Assembly (NCBI GenBank): GCA_021030905.1
Contig: JAGFMI010000011.1
Location: 372,001 to 436,000 of the forward strand
Direction of reading: 5' to 3'
Length of the DNA: 64,000 bases
Source of the DNA: Pyrenula massariospora
Taxonomy: Eukaryota > Ascomycota > Eurotiomycetes > Pyrenulales > Pyrenulaceae
Position numbers and translations under genes: made by a program. Positions within the stretch are counted from its first letter, which is position 1. Each line of letters starts with the position of its first letter. Below the pieces are notes generated by a model. That model saw only the letters and a program-made list of their open reading frames with translations. It ran no database searches and had not been told where the DNA came from. Below, piece after piece: positions 37,149 through 48,706 of this stretch.

Positions 37149-39480
37149 GTTTCATAGGAGCTCACGTCATGAGTGACGGCGAGACCATTTGGCTAGACCT
37201 CGCCACCAGCATTGAACTTGTTCTTGTTGTTTGGCTCATTCACAAGTCATGGGATTTCTTAACCTACAGCTGATTGGAGCGAAGTAATTTGAAAGGGTGG
37301 CGTGGTGTGTTAGGATTGAAGGAACTAACTTAGAAGCGCTTGGATCGATGCTTTCTGGTCTACCTACCTTTTCAATCACAAAAAATAATAGGGCGAATCA
37401 AGAGTGAGCAATAATAGGTCAATAGACGCCAGCGTCGCGAAGGCTCGTCAGGGAGAATGGTAATGCAAAGACGCGAATTTTCAGCGCCCGTTGTGCCTAA
37501 GTCATCGCCAAATCCAGCATAAAAAGAAATGAAAGAAGAGCGACCTTCGACTTATAAGCCATATGGTAGTGACTCACCTTCTGGATCCAGTGCAGATCGT
37601 GGGCCGAAGGGCGTTCCATCCATTCGTGATTAATGAGATCCCTCTGCACATCGGATCACGTTTTTGTGGGCTTTCCGAGCCGGCAAGCCGGGGATATCCC
37701 GAAGATTTGCCGGCGGAATCGTCTGGACTTTCCTGCTTTCCCCCTCCATCTACTCAAACATCTACATATGCAAACCAAACGTCAAAGCACGAAGTGAAAC
37801 TAGCTCCCTGTCTAAGAGTCTCTATAAAAACCAACCTATCACACCCATACATTCCAGTAGTAGCCGTGTTTTCACCGCCTATCTCCCTACAGCAAACTTC
37901 ATCCCCGTAGGAAAGAAGTGAACCCCGATTTCGGAACTTCCAATGACCTTTCTTCGGAATCTTCGGACTCGTATCGATTTTGACGCTTTAAGCAAGTCGA
38001 TGCGGCTCGGGAAGACGATTGACCGCCGCCGAAATCCCGAGTCAGCAGATTTGCACTAACTCCCTGCTTCCTTCTCAGCCGCATTTAAAATCCGCTAGCC
38101 AAGGTACGATCGAGCTACTGCATTCTATCTGAAGGATTAAGATGCTAGATCCTGAGCACAGAGAGTGGACCATGATAGACACATCCACTCTGGCAGTGGC
38201 TTACTCCAAGGCTATGGCTGACACTCATCATGCTTCGGTATCTCATGCTCTCACTTCAAACCAAAGAGTCAGTCGATGTAGGTATGGGTAACGGTCCTGT
38301 TTTGAATCACAACTACGTAAGCTTGCCAGTTCAGTGACGGGGGTCCAATTCTTTGCGGCTTTGAACCCAAAATGGGTTCTTTAACAAGCTTGCTTGAACC
38401 TTTTTTTCAAGGGCGACCGAGAACAGACAGAACGGACACTTGAACTATGAGGGATTTATGGTAAATGGGGAAAGATGTGGTACCTTCTGTTCATTAAGGT
38501 AGCTGACATGCCGAAGCCCAACATAGTCAACGCTCGACATCATGGCCGTACGCGAGCCATTAAGCTCTTGGCAATGCTGATCGCTTTAAACACGAAGATT
38601 GATCAGTAGCAGCAATCCTACGGCACACCGCCAATCACGCCATTCACGTGGCAGTCTGTAGCGTTGACGCCGCCTGTCCTGAACCTGGGCAGCGAGCGAG
38701 CATTTCCCGCGGCCATGTGATTTAAGCTTAGCCGAAAACTTTTTTTTTTCTATGCTTATTTTGATCGATCCCATCCGGCTTGCTCAAGGATCGTTATGGC
38801 ACGAGTCAATGCTCGCGACAAAATTCCTCCGCAACGCCAGGGCGTCTTACTTTTCAACGAACACATCTTGTTCTGCTCTTGCTTTTGGAAGATTTCTCCG
38901 CGAATCTATTGAATCTTTGCATTAGTCTATCATTGTCGCCACAATCGGCGCCTTTTCTCCTCAACTGCTCGGCAGGCAACCTATCATTGAGATCTGGACA
39001 CGAAATGAGAAGATCTATAAATCCTCTCTGCGTGGAAGAGGAAACTTCGATACGTTCTGAACATCAAAACTCGACACCGTCGTCGACGCCGTCGATGAAT
39101 TCAGTACCGTTCTGGCGAGGTAGGATCTGAAAAACTAATTTGAAGGCCAGCAACATGGAGATGTTCAAGGACAATGGATTCGCGGCGTACAATCCCTCCG
39201 AGAAGGACTGTAGCACACGACTTGCTTGTTCAGCAACGGGATGAAGAGCTCAGCTAGTCGGCATTTCACCAAAGTACCGTCTGGGTATTGAACTCCAATG
39301 AGACAGAGCGACAGCATACCACGTCAGTCGATATGAGGACCAGGCAGCGAGACCAAAAGCTATAAAGCTCCCTCCCTTCCCTCTCATTCTCAATCCCCAT
39401 CGCCATCTTCCATTCAAACAGGAAATCCCCCCAAACCCGCCCCAACCCAGTCCAAATCCCCATCTACAAACATCGAAAAA
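37149..39480. other. Long intergenic region between the ABCG transporter and a secreted-protein gene
   Basis: About 2.3 kb hold two divergent promoters. Open frames are short and mostly start at non-ATG codons. Short T- and A-runs occur near 38400 and 38745. No gene, RNA or long repeat is supported. Confidence 0.45.
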
Positions 39481-40092
39481 ATGCAAATTCTTCCCCTTCT
39501 CACCACCATCGCCCTCGCGGCAACCACCTCCACCGCCCTCTCCTTCCCCAACCCCATCGCCAACCGCATCGAGGTCCGCGCCACCACCGTGAGCGCCACC
39601 ACCACCACCACCCGGAACACCTCCCCGGGCACCTCCCCCACCCCGCAGCCTACTAGTACCGCCGTCGCCTCCGTCTACATGTGTACCGACACCAACTGGC
39701 GCGGCAACTGCACCAACTTCAACCCGGCCTTCGAGACCTGCCTCAACCTCAACCTGCCCTACTACAACGCCGTCAGCTCCGTCGGCCCCGCGGCCCACAA
39801 CTACTGCCGCTTCTTCGACTCGCAGGGGTGCGGCTCGCCGAACCCGAATGTGCCGTACTTTGACTTGAATGGGCCGCCGTGAGTTTTTTTTTCCCCTTCT
39901 TTCGTTTCTTTCTTTTCCCCTTTCTTTCCGTTGGCTTTTTGATTTCTTCGGGGCTTGGGGAAATATATTTTTGCTGACGGCAGCCGGGGTGGGTTTGATA
40001 GGGGGTATTCTGATCTCACCGTGATTCCGTACACGTATGGAGGGGGAAGTTGGAATGATCGGATCCAGAGCGTGCACTGTTCGTCGAATTAG
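39481..40092 (+). CDS. Small secreted beta-gamma-crystallin-like protein
   Basis: Predicted 162 residues from exons 39481-39878 and 40002-40092; the 123-nt intron (GTGAGT...TGATAG) joins DLNGPP to GYSDLTVIPYTYGGGSW in frame. Residues 1-20 or so form a signal peptide, and a Thr/Ser/Pro-rich linker follows. The mature domain has six cysteines. Its pattern (SVYMCTDTNWRGNCTNF, then ETCLNL, NAVSSVGP, HNYCRFF, GCGSP and a final HCSSN) resembles the beta-gamma-crystallin-like fold seen in small fungal secreted proteins, where the G-x-C and VSSV elements mark the Greek-key strands. It is probably extracellular. An effector or wall-associated role is possible but not shown. Confidence 0.78.
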
Positions 40093-40550
40093 AGCACGGC
40101 GATCTATCCGTATCTGGAAAGGGGATGGGATCTGGAGAGGGGAGGGGATGTGAGCATCAACTAAGGGAAAGGCTGAGATGGATAGATGAGAAGCGCAGGA
40201 GGGAAAGGACACACACGATCTCTACTTTCTTTGCCGGGATATGGTCATTCGCTTGTGATAATTGGAGATAGACACTATTTCATTATGATATCTTACTGAG
40301 CTGATATGTCACGGTTTTCTTGTTTCAGTAGGTGTTCTTTTAAGACTCTAAGAGCGGGTAAGAACCTGTAACGGGATGGAGCACTTATAAAAATAAGCTT
40401 CACTCAAGATATGGATTTTAGTCAGCATGCACATCTCTCGCCTAGCAAAGCCTTCGTAAAGCCCTTCATACTACAAAGCCACGAACGAGCTCACTTCTAG
40501 TAAATATCAACAAAGCTCACCAGACCCGAACGCCAGAGTACCATGCCAGT
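40093..40550. other. Intergenic region between convergent gene ends
   Basis: About 460 bases with 3' UTR character between the crystallin-like gene and NIP1. Nothing recognisable was seen. Confidence 0.45.
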
Positions 40551-43180
40551 CTAAGCCTTAATGCCCAAAGCCCCACCGCCGAATTGCTGACCACCAGGCC
40601 TCCTCCCCTGCTGCCCCCCAAACCTCGCACCACCACTACCTCCCCCTCTCCCACCTCTCCCTTGGCCCCCTCTACCCCTCTGCCCTCCCTGGTCCCGCTG
40701 GAACGCATTCGTCATGCCCTGAGTCCGCTGCTCGAGCAACTTCTCATTGCCTTCGAGTATACCCATCGCCTTCTCCGACAGCGAGATGACCTGGCTCTGC
40801 AGTCTTGACAGCTCAACGCCCTTGCGGAAGATGATGGCGTCGTTGACTTGATCGAGTGCGGCGGCGAGTTCCTCGTGAGAGATCATCTTGGACACGATGG
40901 CCATGATCTTCTTGTCCGGGAGCTCAAACATTCCGGACAGGGTCTTGAGGGAGAGTGTATCGTAGTAAGGAGCGTAGGTAAATAGATAGGTCCGTAGGCC
41001 CTCCTCCTGAATCTGGCTCGCGAGCATCTCCTTGACTTTCTCCTTGTCCTGGCCGAGGAGATCCCAGATTCCAATCTTGGCAATCAATTCCTGGCAGCGT
41101 TTCCAGTCGCCACTGGCGAGCGCCTTGGCGGCTTGCATGACGTGGTCTCGAGTGTTCTCAGGCGGGCCAGTGAACACCTGGCGTTCTGTGTACTCGAGCA
41201 TTCTCCGGAATGTCTTGGAGATCACCTTCTTTCGAACGTCTGGCGAAGAACCGGTCTGTGCAAGCAGCGGAATCTCTAAAAGCATGCTACAGGTTAGATA
41301 AACACATTCCAATAGCTCCAGATTAATATGCATGTGGAAAGGAAGTTGCCTTTGTCGTTCCAAACGCTCTTGTTCTGGAGTCACCTGGGAGTATCGTTGC
41401 ATCATTACGCCCTGGGCAAGTAGTTCTTTTTGCCGGCCAGATCCACAGATTTCTTGCAGAACACCCTGAGCCTCGTAGCACAATCCGGCCCGAAAAGCGC
41501 AAAGGCCAATTTGAACGAGCGTTCTGTTAAATAAGATTTGAGTAGTGACATCAAAGGTAGATATGTTCTCGGTCAAGTGGCTCATAAGTGCGAGATCTCG
41601 AGCTTTCCAGTAGTTGTCTTGCAGTGCTAAGAAGTAAATCTGGCAAAGCATAGCACGTGCTCGAATGATGCCCTCACTGAATTGGAACAGATAATTGCAC
41701 AAACCCTGTACAAATATACCAACTTCTTGGTCGGCATCACGAGGCGTGATAGCGGAATCTTGATTTTCTGGGATAGCTTTCCAGGCGTTTTCTTCTAGGA
41801 TTCTAACGACTTGAAGCGGTTTGAAATAGATATGCTCGAGTCTCCGTATGATAATACGATTAACATTTTCCTGTGGAGATTCGACACCTTCTGTCTTGCT
41901 TAACCGCTCAACGTAGAGCATGGCGCGTATTACGTCGATGTAGAGCGCTTGCTCATCCCCTAACCGCTCGATATATTCGGCTGTGTGCGGATCGATGTGT
42001 TGTAGAGATCGCGTGAGTTCGTCATCCAATCGTTCAATAGAGGAAGTGATACTTCCTGGAATTTTGAAGAGTTCGCCCGCCGCCGGTGCTGGTTGTTTCT
42101 CGTCATCCTCCCACTCTTCCGCGCCCTCGATCACGATAAGGTTAGGATTCTGATCGAGGGTAGACAGAAGGAGGGAGAACTCTCGCTCAGCAGATCGCCA
42201 TGATTCTTGAGACATATAATTCTGACTTGACGAGGATATCATGTCAAAGCGAGTAGAGATCATGGCAAGGAGAACCCGTATCTTCTGGTAGGGTGTCTGT
42301 GCCACCTCCAGCAATTTCTCCATAACCCGTACTTGTTCGCCACGATCTGTGTTCTTTTTTCCTCGGGACTCCATTACGCTTCGAAGGTGCTTGAGTATAC
42401 TTTCGGGCGTGTATTGCAAAGTTCGACCGCCTCTGCCCACGGTGGAGAAACCTTCATCGTCAATAGCTTGTTCTAGTTCGTCGATACGCTCGACCTTATT
42501 CTTCTTGACTTTTTTGACTACGACAGGCGTGTCGTCCTCGTCGGATTCCATGAAGGCCTCCTTATCTTCTTTGTATTTGTCAAGATCATTTTGATAGTCT
42601 TTGTTGTTCCTCTTGATTTTTTGCTTCATAGCATTGAAGCCTTTAGTGTTGCTGGCATTCATTTTCCGAGTTGTCGATCTCTGCTTAATGACTGTTTCAT
42701 TGATGAAGTCTTCAAGATCCGCGATAGCTTTGACATAGATCTTTGGAATAACCCCTGCCTGAACAATCTTGGAAACCTGACGATTGAGCTTATCGAACTC
42801 TAAAGCATGTAAGTGTGATTCAAGTGTCTTGGGGTGAAAAGCATACCTGATGATATGACTGCCCAGTCATTGATCTTCTCTGCATTCTCAATGAGTCGCA
42901 TAGTACCCTCTAACTCTTCTAAGCGTTTATCTTTGGCGCTCTTTACCACTGTTACCCGGTCTTCATCCTCGCTCTCATCACTTTCAGCAATGTCTCTCAT
43001 GAACCGGCTGGCGCCGGTTCGACCACCTTCATCATCGGAAGAAGATTCGGATTCTGACTCTTCTTCTTCTTCACCGGAGTCCTCTTCAGATTCCTCTTCC
43101 TCTTCTCCACTGTAGAGTTCTTCTTCTTCAGAGGAGCTGCTTTCGCTGTCGCTATCACCGCCGTGGAAAAAACGAGACAT
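40551..43180 (-). CDS. NIP1: Translation initiation factor eIF3 subunit c
   Basis: Core subunit of eIF3, which organises the 43S pre-initiation complex in the cytoplasm. Exons are 43180-42847 and 42799-40551; the 47-nt intron (GTATGC...TTTAG) joins NDWAVISS to EFDKLNRQV in frame, giving 860 residues. The N-terminus ([20 protein letters not shown]) is the eIF3c acidic Ser-rich arm that contacts eIF1 and eIF5. Family blocks include [20 protein letters not shown] and [20 protein letters not shown]. The PCI domain near the C-terminus shows [16 protein letters not shown]. The last 50 residues are a Gly/Arg/Gln-rich tail ([14 protein letters not shown]). Confidence 0.95.
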
Positions 43181-43695
43181 CTTGATTTGTCCTGAAGTTG
43201 GAAGACTTCGACAATTTAGACGAGGTTTTGCGGTAATGGTGGTACGTCGGTTGGGTAGTTTTTCAAAGCGACTTGTGACCTCGAAGTTTGTGTGGGGAAG
43301 CATGAAATTCAGAATCGGCGTGCGGCGGGCGGTCTTGGCATGTCTCCCTGGATTCCTATGTCTCATGCGGAACACTTCTCCTTGGTTGTGACTTAGACAG
43401 GCTCTATGCTCCACTTGAGATCGAAAGGCTTTGAAACGTTCAAAATGATGCAGGCTACAGCGATTGTAGTTTAGTCTTGTGCTAAATAACTTTATGCATG
43501 AGAATTCACTCGTGCACAAGTTATCTCCTGTCAGGGAGCAGACATTGGTAGGTGAGCTCTCTCTGACCCCTCGAATACAGAGTAAAAGACAAGGCTGGAA
43601 AGACGTAAAATTCTAATTGTCCATAAGTGCCTCACAATGAGCACCGCGTCCAATGAAAGACAACCAAAATCCCCACGTGATAGCTATCAAACGTT
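43181..43695. other. Intergenic region between NIP1 and DID2
   Basis: About 515 bases between the NIP1 start and the DID2 end, both on the minus strand. They carry the NIP1 promoter and the DID2 3' UTR. No other feature was seen. Confidence 0.45.
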
Positions 43696-44380
43696 TCAAT
43701 TCCTGAGCGCCCTCAATCTTTCACCTAACCCTTCCTCCATAGCCTCTCTCTCCCGTTCCTTCTGCTTTCCTGTCGTAGCTCCTAGCTCTTCGTTGGGAAC
43801 ACTGCCCTCCTCAAGCCCCTGCTTCAATTCCACTCCCGCCTCATCCGCGACCCTTGCCATCAATGCATCTACCTCCCCTTGTCCCTCTACCCCGACCTGT
43901 TGACTCTCGACTCCTCCAGCGACGCCTTCGTAGTACCCACCTACTACATCTAGGTCCTCAAATTGTGACTCAAACTTCTCCATCACTGCCCCAATTTTTT
44001 CCAAATCCATGTTCTTCAACGCCGCATCCATACCCTTGACTGTCTGCGCCATACTTTGTGTCACACTACGCATGGTGATTGCGGTCTGGACGCGAGCGGC
44101 GACGGCATCGATGCGACTGGCGAGGGTAAGGAGTTGGATGCGGTGGTTCGAATGGCGAACGGAGTTTGTGGCATAGAGTTGGGCGATTTGTGGCTGTGGA
44201 GGGGTGGTTGTGAGCGCCTTTTTCACCTTGGCCTGCTCATTCTTCGAGTCTTTGTCGGCACGGGCCGCTTGTCTTGTAAGTTGTTTAGATGTGAACTAAA
44301 TGATATGAGCCCCTGTAGTGGGTCTCTCTGCGACCAATACACACTTTGAGATTGAAGAGGGCCTTCTCGAGGCCGGACAT
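43696..44380 (-). CDS. DID2: ESCRT-III-associated protein Did2/CHMP1
   Basis: Endosomal sorting factor that recruits and activates the Vps4 ATPase. Exons are 44380-44345 and 44295-43696; the 49-nt intron (GTGTGT...ATTTAG) splits the codon run MSGLEKALFNLK / FTSKQLTRQAARADKDSKNE. The product has 211 residues. The basic first helix, the NSVRHSNHRIQLLTLASRID segment and VTQSMAQTVKGMDAALKNMD are typical of CHMP1. The C-terminal MIM1 helix is complete (EEGLGERLRALR fits ExxLxxRLxxLR), so Vps4 binding should be intact. Confidence 0.94.
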
Positions 44381-45802
44381 TTTGAAAGTGGTCTCCTCAG
44401 CACTAAGTCAAGATCGAGGACTTTGAACAGAAGACCAGAAGATATAAGACAAAAATGCGCTGGGCAAGCGTTTGGTGGGCGCCGAACAGCTGAGCGTTGC
44501 GGCCCTGTCTGTGTCCTGTCGGCGTGGGGAGGAAACGACCAAATTCGAGCCGAGGAACTTCAAAATTTTGCGAGGCGTTTGTCAGGTATTCTTTAAGAGG
44601 TTTGCAGGGTTTTAGAATGTTACAAAAGGTTAGAATGCTTGCAGTGGTGATGTATAAAGGTGACTATCTAGAGTCTAAGTAATGACTTTGGCCTTGAGGC
44701 AGTCTACGTCAAGCTGCTTGGCATTTCACGAGTTGCCAAGAAGCTTGGAGGCTCGCACTAATACAAAACCGCAGGCAGCTCTCGGCCGCCTTACCTTCTG
44801 CTCACCCGCCGCTCACCTTCTCGACGCTGCTTTTGCCTACCCTTCATGTCGCTCCTTGAGAACTCCTCATCCCGAAAGGGCTACAAACCAGTTATCCTAG
44901 GGTATTCAAGGCTTTGGCTTCGCCGAGGCGGCCTAACTTTGCCAAGCCCTAATCCCTACTTACCTTTCAAGAAGAGCCTTGTTGCCGTTATCCCCTATCC
45001 TGTTAACAATGTCGAGGGTTTTTTGATTGGTCTGCCTCGGTCCGTGCCAATTCGAATCTTATTTGTGCCAACCCTGCGCTGGGATAGCACGGACAAAAAC
45101 AGACCAATCAAAAAACCCTCGACATTGTTAACAGGATAGGGGATAGTACTCGCTCTCTCTCTGTGTATTTACTTGAGCATATAGTAATTCAATTTCGTTC
45201 AGAAGGCGACTTTCATAAAATTCAAGCGTAAATCTTGCTCTGACTAGTGTGCTCACCACGCCCATGAGGTTAGGCATGTATGAGATCAACAGCCTGGCAC
45301 CTGCTCTGGAATCCCTAAAACATTGTCAGACCGAAGGGCCACCGTTGCACTGTCAATCCCGCTAGCAAGCGGTACGATGAACTAATCTCATGCATATAAG
45401 ATGATATAGTTTATCACAGCAACTCCCAATCGGTGACTTTCTGGACCCTTTCATGACGCTTCGACCGAGCTAATTGATTAGCGTTGAGATCGACCGCGAA
45501 ACGCCTTCTAATATGCTTTGACCCTTGAGACCCTTCAAAATACCTACGATGCAACGCATTCGCATGCCTAGACGGCATCGAAACTACGAAAAAGGCAGTC
45601 TGAATGACCGCCTCGTCATGTAAGCTAAGGCAAATTCGCGTAAGGTCATGGCAAATGTACCTCATATGCTACTTGATCGCTCCCTTGCAATCCGAACAGC
45701 CTCACGTGATCCAAACAAGGCATTATTCGGCAGGAGGGTGGAAAAGAGTTCAGAGATTGACAACTGCTCTCTGTTACCCTCACCGTCGCCGTCACGTCTG
45801 TC
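44381..45802. other. Intergenic border region containing a palindromic element
   Basis: About 1.4 kb between DID2 and the first UstYa-like gene, marking the change from housekeeping to accessory sequence. It contains the MITE-like element at 44989-45145. Short frames here (for example 45414-45665 on the minus strand) are not recognisable. Confidence 0.5.
44989..45145. mobile_element. MITE-like palindromic element, 157 bp
   Basis: Two 59-base arms (44989-45047 and 45087-45145) are inverted copies of each other around a 39-base loop. The outer 46 bases match perfectly, starting TATCCCCTATCCTGTTAACA on the left. A 5-base block in the arms differs at four positions (CCTCG against TTTTT), and the inner GTCCGTGC then matches again. 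The element ends in TA on both sides, compatible with a TA target-site duplication of a Tc1/mariner-like family. It has no coding capacity. As RNA it would form a long hairpin. Confidence 0.75.
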
Positions 45803-46504
45803 ATGCTTGCATCAAGTGAAGAAGCTTGCGATTGCTATTTCCACGACAGGACCCCTAAACATGTCCGGAAACGCCACATTCTTGAATGGAGTCTGATTAC
45901 CTTGATCGTACTACTCATCCTTATAACCCTCATCGCGTACTTCCTCCCATTTCCCCATATCGCTCCTAACACGGGATCTCTATCAAGCCTTCCACACACC
46001 TACGCCGGCCTCACTCTGCACCACTCCCCCAAACACGGTCCTTACATCACTTGCGAAGCCACCTCACCCCTCTCCCCGACTCCCCCTAATTGCACATTCG
46101 ACCTCCTCGCGAACGGCTGGATCCCCTCGCCATGCTTCGACGCCCCCACGTACAAAACCTACATGTCCGGCCAGGACTTCCCCTTCTACGAGAACCTGAA
46201 CGGCACCGGGCTCGTGCGGCAAGCGACCATTATGCAGGGCGATCTCGGGATGTTTCCTGACGGGCTGTGGGTCACGGCGGCGCAGCACCGCGCGCATTGT
46301 CGGTATCTGGTCGAGGGGGCGGTCAGGGCTACGTCGAGACCTGACATCGGTATTCTCGATACCTTTCTAAATGAGGGACACATGGAACACTGTTTCGGCG
46401 TGGTGGTGGAGGACGAAAGGCCGGCGGGGGAGATCTTGAGGAATGTGAAGGCTTTCTTTCAGGCGCACCGGTGTTACGTTGGGCGAGTGATTGCTGGGGA
46501 GTAG
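45803..46504 (+). CDS. UstYa-like (DUF3328-related) membrane protein 1
   Basis: Predicted 233 residues, single exon, type II topology: a short basic N-terminus, one membrane helix (SLITLIVLLILITLIAYFL) and a lumenal domain. The lumenal domain keeps the family plan, with a Cys pair around NCTFDLLANGWIPSPCFD and two HxxHC motifs (QHRAHC and GHMEHC) about 30 residues apart. UstYa-family proteins catalyse oxidative cyclisation or related steps on ribosomal peptides, with the His/Cys motifs as the presumed metal site. This copy is the most divergent of the four here and lacks the CGxxxxEA opening and the C-terminal CxPL ending of its neighbours. It is convergent with UstYa-like 2, with 116 bases between the ends. 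Confidence 0.78.
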   Translation: MLASSEEACDCYFHDRTPKHVRKRHILEWSLITLIVLLILITLIAYFLPFPHIAPNTGSLSSLPHTYAGLTLHHSPKHGPYITCEATSPLSPTPPNCTFDLLANGWIPSPCFDAPTYKTYMSGQDFPFYENLNGTGLVRQATIMQGDLGMFPDGLWVTAAQHRAHCRYLVEGAVRATSRPDIGILDTFLNEGHMEHCFGVVVEDERPAGEILRNVKAFFQAHRCYVGRVIAGE

Positions 46505-46620
46505 TTCCAACCCAACATGGAAAGCTCCGAGAAGTAGAGAGATCTACGTCCATTGACGGGAGCCAAATTCTTTACATTCCCCACCAGTACAACACATCGC
46601 TTGCTTATAAACACGCCTCC

Positions 46621-47307
46621 CTAAAACAGCGGCAGACACCTCTCATACCTCACCGTCGCCAGCGTCACCACCCCGCTCCACGGATCCACCCTCCTCTCCG
46701 AATCCTCCAGCGCCTTCTTCAGCGTCCGCGCACAGTGCTCCGTGTGCGCAAAGTCCAGCGTCCGCGCATCCAGCAACGGCGCCCGCCGCTGCACCGCGAT
46801 CGCCAGCCGCCGGCCGATGTGCACGCAGTGCTTCTCGTGGTAGATCGCGTCGGTGTAGAGGTCCGAGTAGTTGCCCGCGTCCGCCCAGGCCGCGGCGTAG
46901 GGGGTCGTGAAGTTGATGTCGAGGTACCACATGTACTCGCCGGAGCGGTAGGCGTCGGCGGGCTCCTCGAGGTAGCAGGCGGATGGGATCCAGGCGCCCA
47001 TCATGCGGTCGAACTGGCAGTTGCGGGAGAGGGCTTCGGCGGGGGTGCGGCCGCAGGATTGCCAGGCGATGCTGTGGTCTTGGGGGGGAGGGGAGCGGGT
47101 TGGGAGCGTGGCGAGGATGGCGGATGCGAGGAGGATGTTTGATATTATGGCGATGGCGATGTAGCCTCTCGTGTTTTGTGATCTTGGTTTGGGATGGCCT
47201 TGCTCGCCAGGTTCCTGCGTTGCGTCTTCATCGCGAGGCAAGAGGGTTTCCTGAGATGAAAGGCTTTCATACTTGGGTTTCTCGTCGTTCGAGTTTATTC
47301 CAAGCAT
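46621..47307 (-). CDS. UstYa-like (DUF3328-related) membrane protein 2
   Basis: Predicted 228 residues from the ATG at 47307 (upstream in-frame codon 47325 is TTG). One membrane helix (YIAIAIISNILLASAILA) separates an acidic cytosolic tail from the lumenal domain. The domain has SCGRTPAEALSRNCQFDRMM, GAWIPSACY, HEKHC and HTEHC, with APLLDARTLDFAHTEHC between the motifs, and it ends RYERCLPLF. Both HxxHC motifs are intact, as required for activity in known UstYa proteins. It is most similar by eye to UstYa-like 4 at 54.9 kb. By its position it is part of the peptide locus. Confidence 0.82.
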   Translation of the reverse strand: MLGINSNDEKPKYESLSSQETLLPRDEDATQEPGEQGHPKPRSQNTRGYIAIAIISNILLASAILATLPTRSPPPQDHSIAWQSCGRTPAEALSRNCQFDRMMGAWIPSACYLEEPADAYRSGEYMWYLDINFTTPYAAAWADAGNYSDLYTDAIYHEKHCVHIGRRLAIAVQRRAPLLDARTLDFAHTEHCARTLKKALEDSERRVDPWSGVVTLATVRYERCLPLF

Positions 47308-48706
47308 GTTGGTCGGAGCTTGCAATTATAGATTCCGATGCGCATGAGCAGAAGTGTAAAAAGGTCTTAACTTGTGCGGTGTAATGTAGAAGGAAACCCG
47401 AACTAGCAAGGCTTTGGATTGAGATAATTTGACAATTCAAGCCACAGCAAACTGGTGCAATAGTTGTCAATGCGAGTCACTGCCTACCCTGCCGTTCGAT
47501 CATCCTAGATGATGGAGGAGAGAACCCTGTGGGCAGCGCAAATTTTAATGACAAGAGAAATTACATGTGAAAACCGTAATAACACATACGGCTGACGAGC
47601 ACCATAAGGGCCCGTCGGGAGAGCCCTACCATCGGATGCGGATCGACTGCCCTGTGATGGAAAATATCTGCAGAGGAATGTTTGCTTGAGAGCGTCATGG
47701 CTCTACTTTCTGGCGTTTCGCTGGCGGAATAGTGCACTTGACTGTGTGCAGTAGTTGGCAGGTGCGAACGTAAAGATGCGTCCCGGCGCTGATCAATAAA
47801 GAAAGGATGAACCAGTGATATCGACGGAAGTCGACGGAAAGGAGAGCAGGCGGTCCCCGCGGAAACGGCTCGATATCACTTCTGGAAAAATTAAGTAGCG
47901 TAAGGGGCCGAGCACTAAGGGCTTGGGCGATACGCTGGTGGCTGATATGAATGTAGGTTGGTCGTACAGCAACCGGCCTACATACCGATTTACGACCTAA
48001 CTAGTGCTAGGGCTATGCGGTAACTGGCACTGGTGGAGAGTGCACGAAGTTGCATTCCTACACAAGCAATTTGGAGATGCGGCAGGGTATTCTCGTGTCC
48101 AGCCCTGTCGCTTTTGTTCCCCTGTGTGGTAGGTTGTTAGAGGCGTGAAATGATGCTGTGGATGGCGTAACGCGATGATTTCCAGGGGGGCAGATGGAAT
48201 ATTCCACGAGGCTACCCTGCTTCAGCATACAGTGTGAAACCTCCTTAGTAGCAAGGCCTCGTTCTTCCCTCTAAGATGGCTTACTAGGCGAAATTGCCCA
48301 CATGGCGAGCTGCCGGATACCGACATTAAGTCCAACATAGAAGGTCTAAAGGTCCGTACAGACCATTCTCTTATAATCGCCCCTAAACCATCACTTAAAC
48401 CACCCCCTAAGCATCTTTCATATAGGGATTTACCTATTACTTACAAGCAACTATCTAGAAACCAGACCTTTACAGCTAAGTAATTGCCTGTAAGGTGAAA
48501 CTGTTACTTTTTATACGAGCCAAGAACCTCGTTCTACCTGCTTATTGCCAACTAGCCGAAACTGCTTACGACTAGATTGCTTATAAGTGGGGTTTACTAT
48601 CATGATCAATGAGGCCGCGCAATACGCAAGGGTAGGCTTGATGGTGTTTAGGCCTCAAAGCTACAGGTCAGCAATCGTTGTCACATATTCATCAACTCCT
48701 GCAACA
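47308..48706. other. Intergenic region, partly T+A-rich, with a spaced palindrome
   Basis: About 1.4 kb between UstYa-like 2 and the regulator gene. The left part should hold the UstYa-like 2 promoter. A spaced 11-bp palindrome lies at 47814-47880. The stretch at about 48360-48600 is rich in A+T and TA dinucleotides and may be a decayed repeat. No gene was seen. Confidence 0.5.
47814..47880. repeat. Spaced 11-bp inverted repeat enclosing CGG-N3-CCG
   Basis: AGTGATATCGA at 47814-47824 is the exact reverse complement of TCGATATCACT at 47870-47880. The enclosed segment has a direct repeat TCGACGGAA and CGGTCCCCG at 47851-47859, a CGG-N3-CCG arrangement of the kind bound by Zn2Cys6 dimers. It lies about 510-570 bases upstream of the UstYa-like 2 start codon. 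A regulatory role is an inference. Confidence 0.4.

Noticed and set aside
45414-45665. 83-codon ATG frame on the minus strand between the MITE-like element and UstYa-like 1
   Set aside because: No HxxHC or other motif, no membrane helix; not distinguishable from chance.
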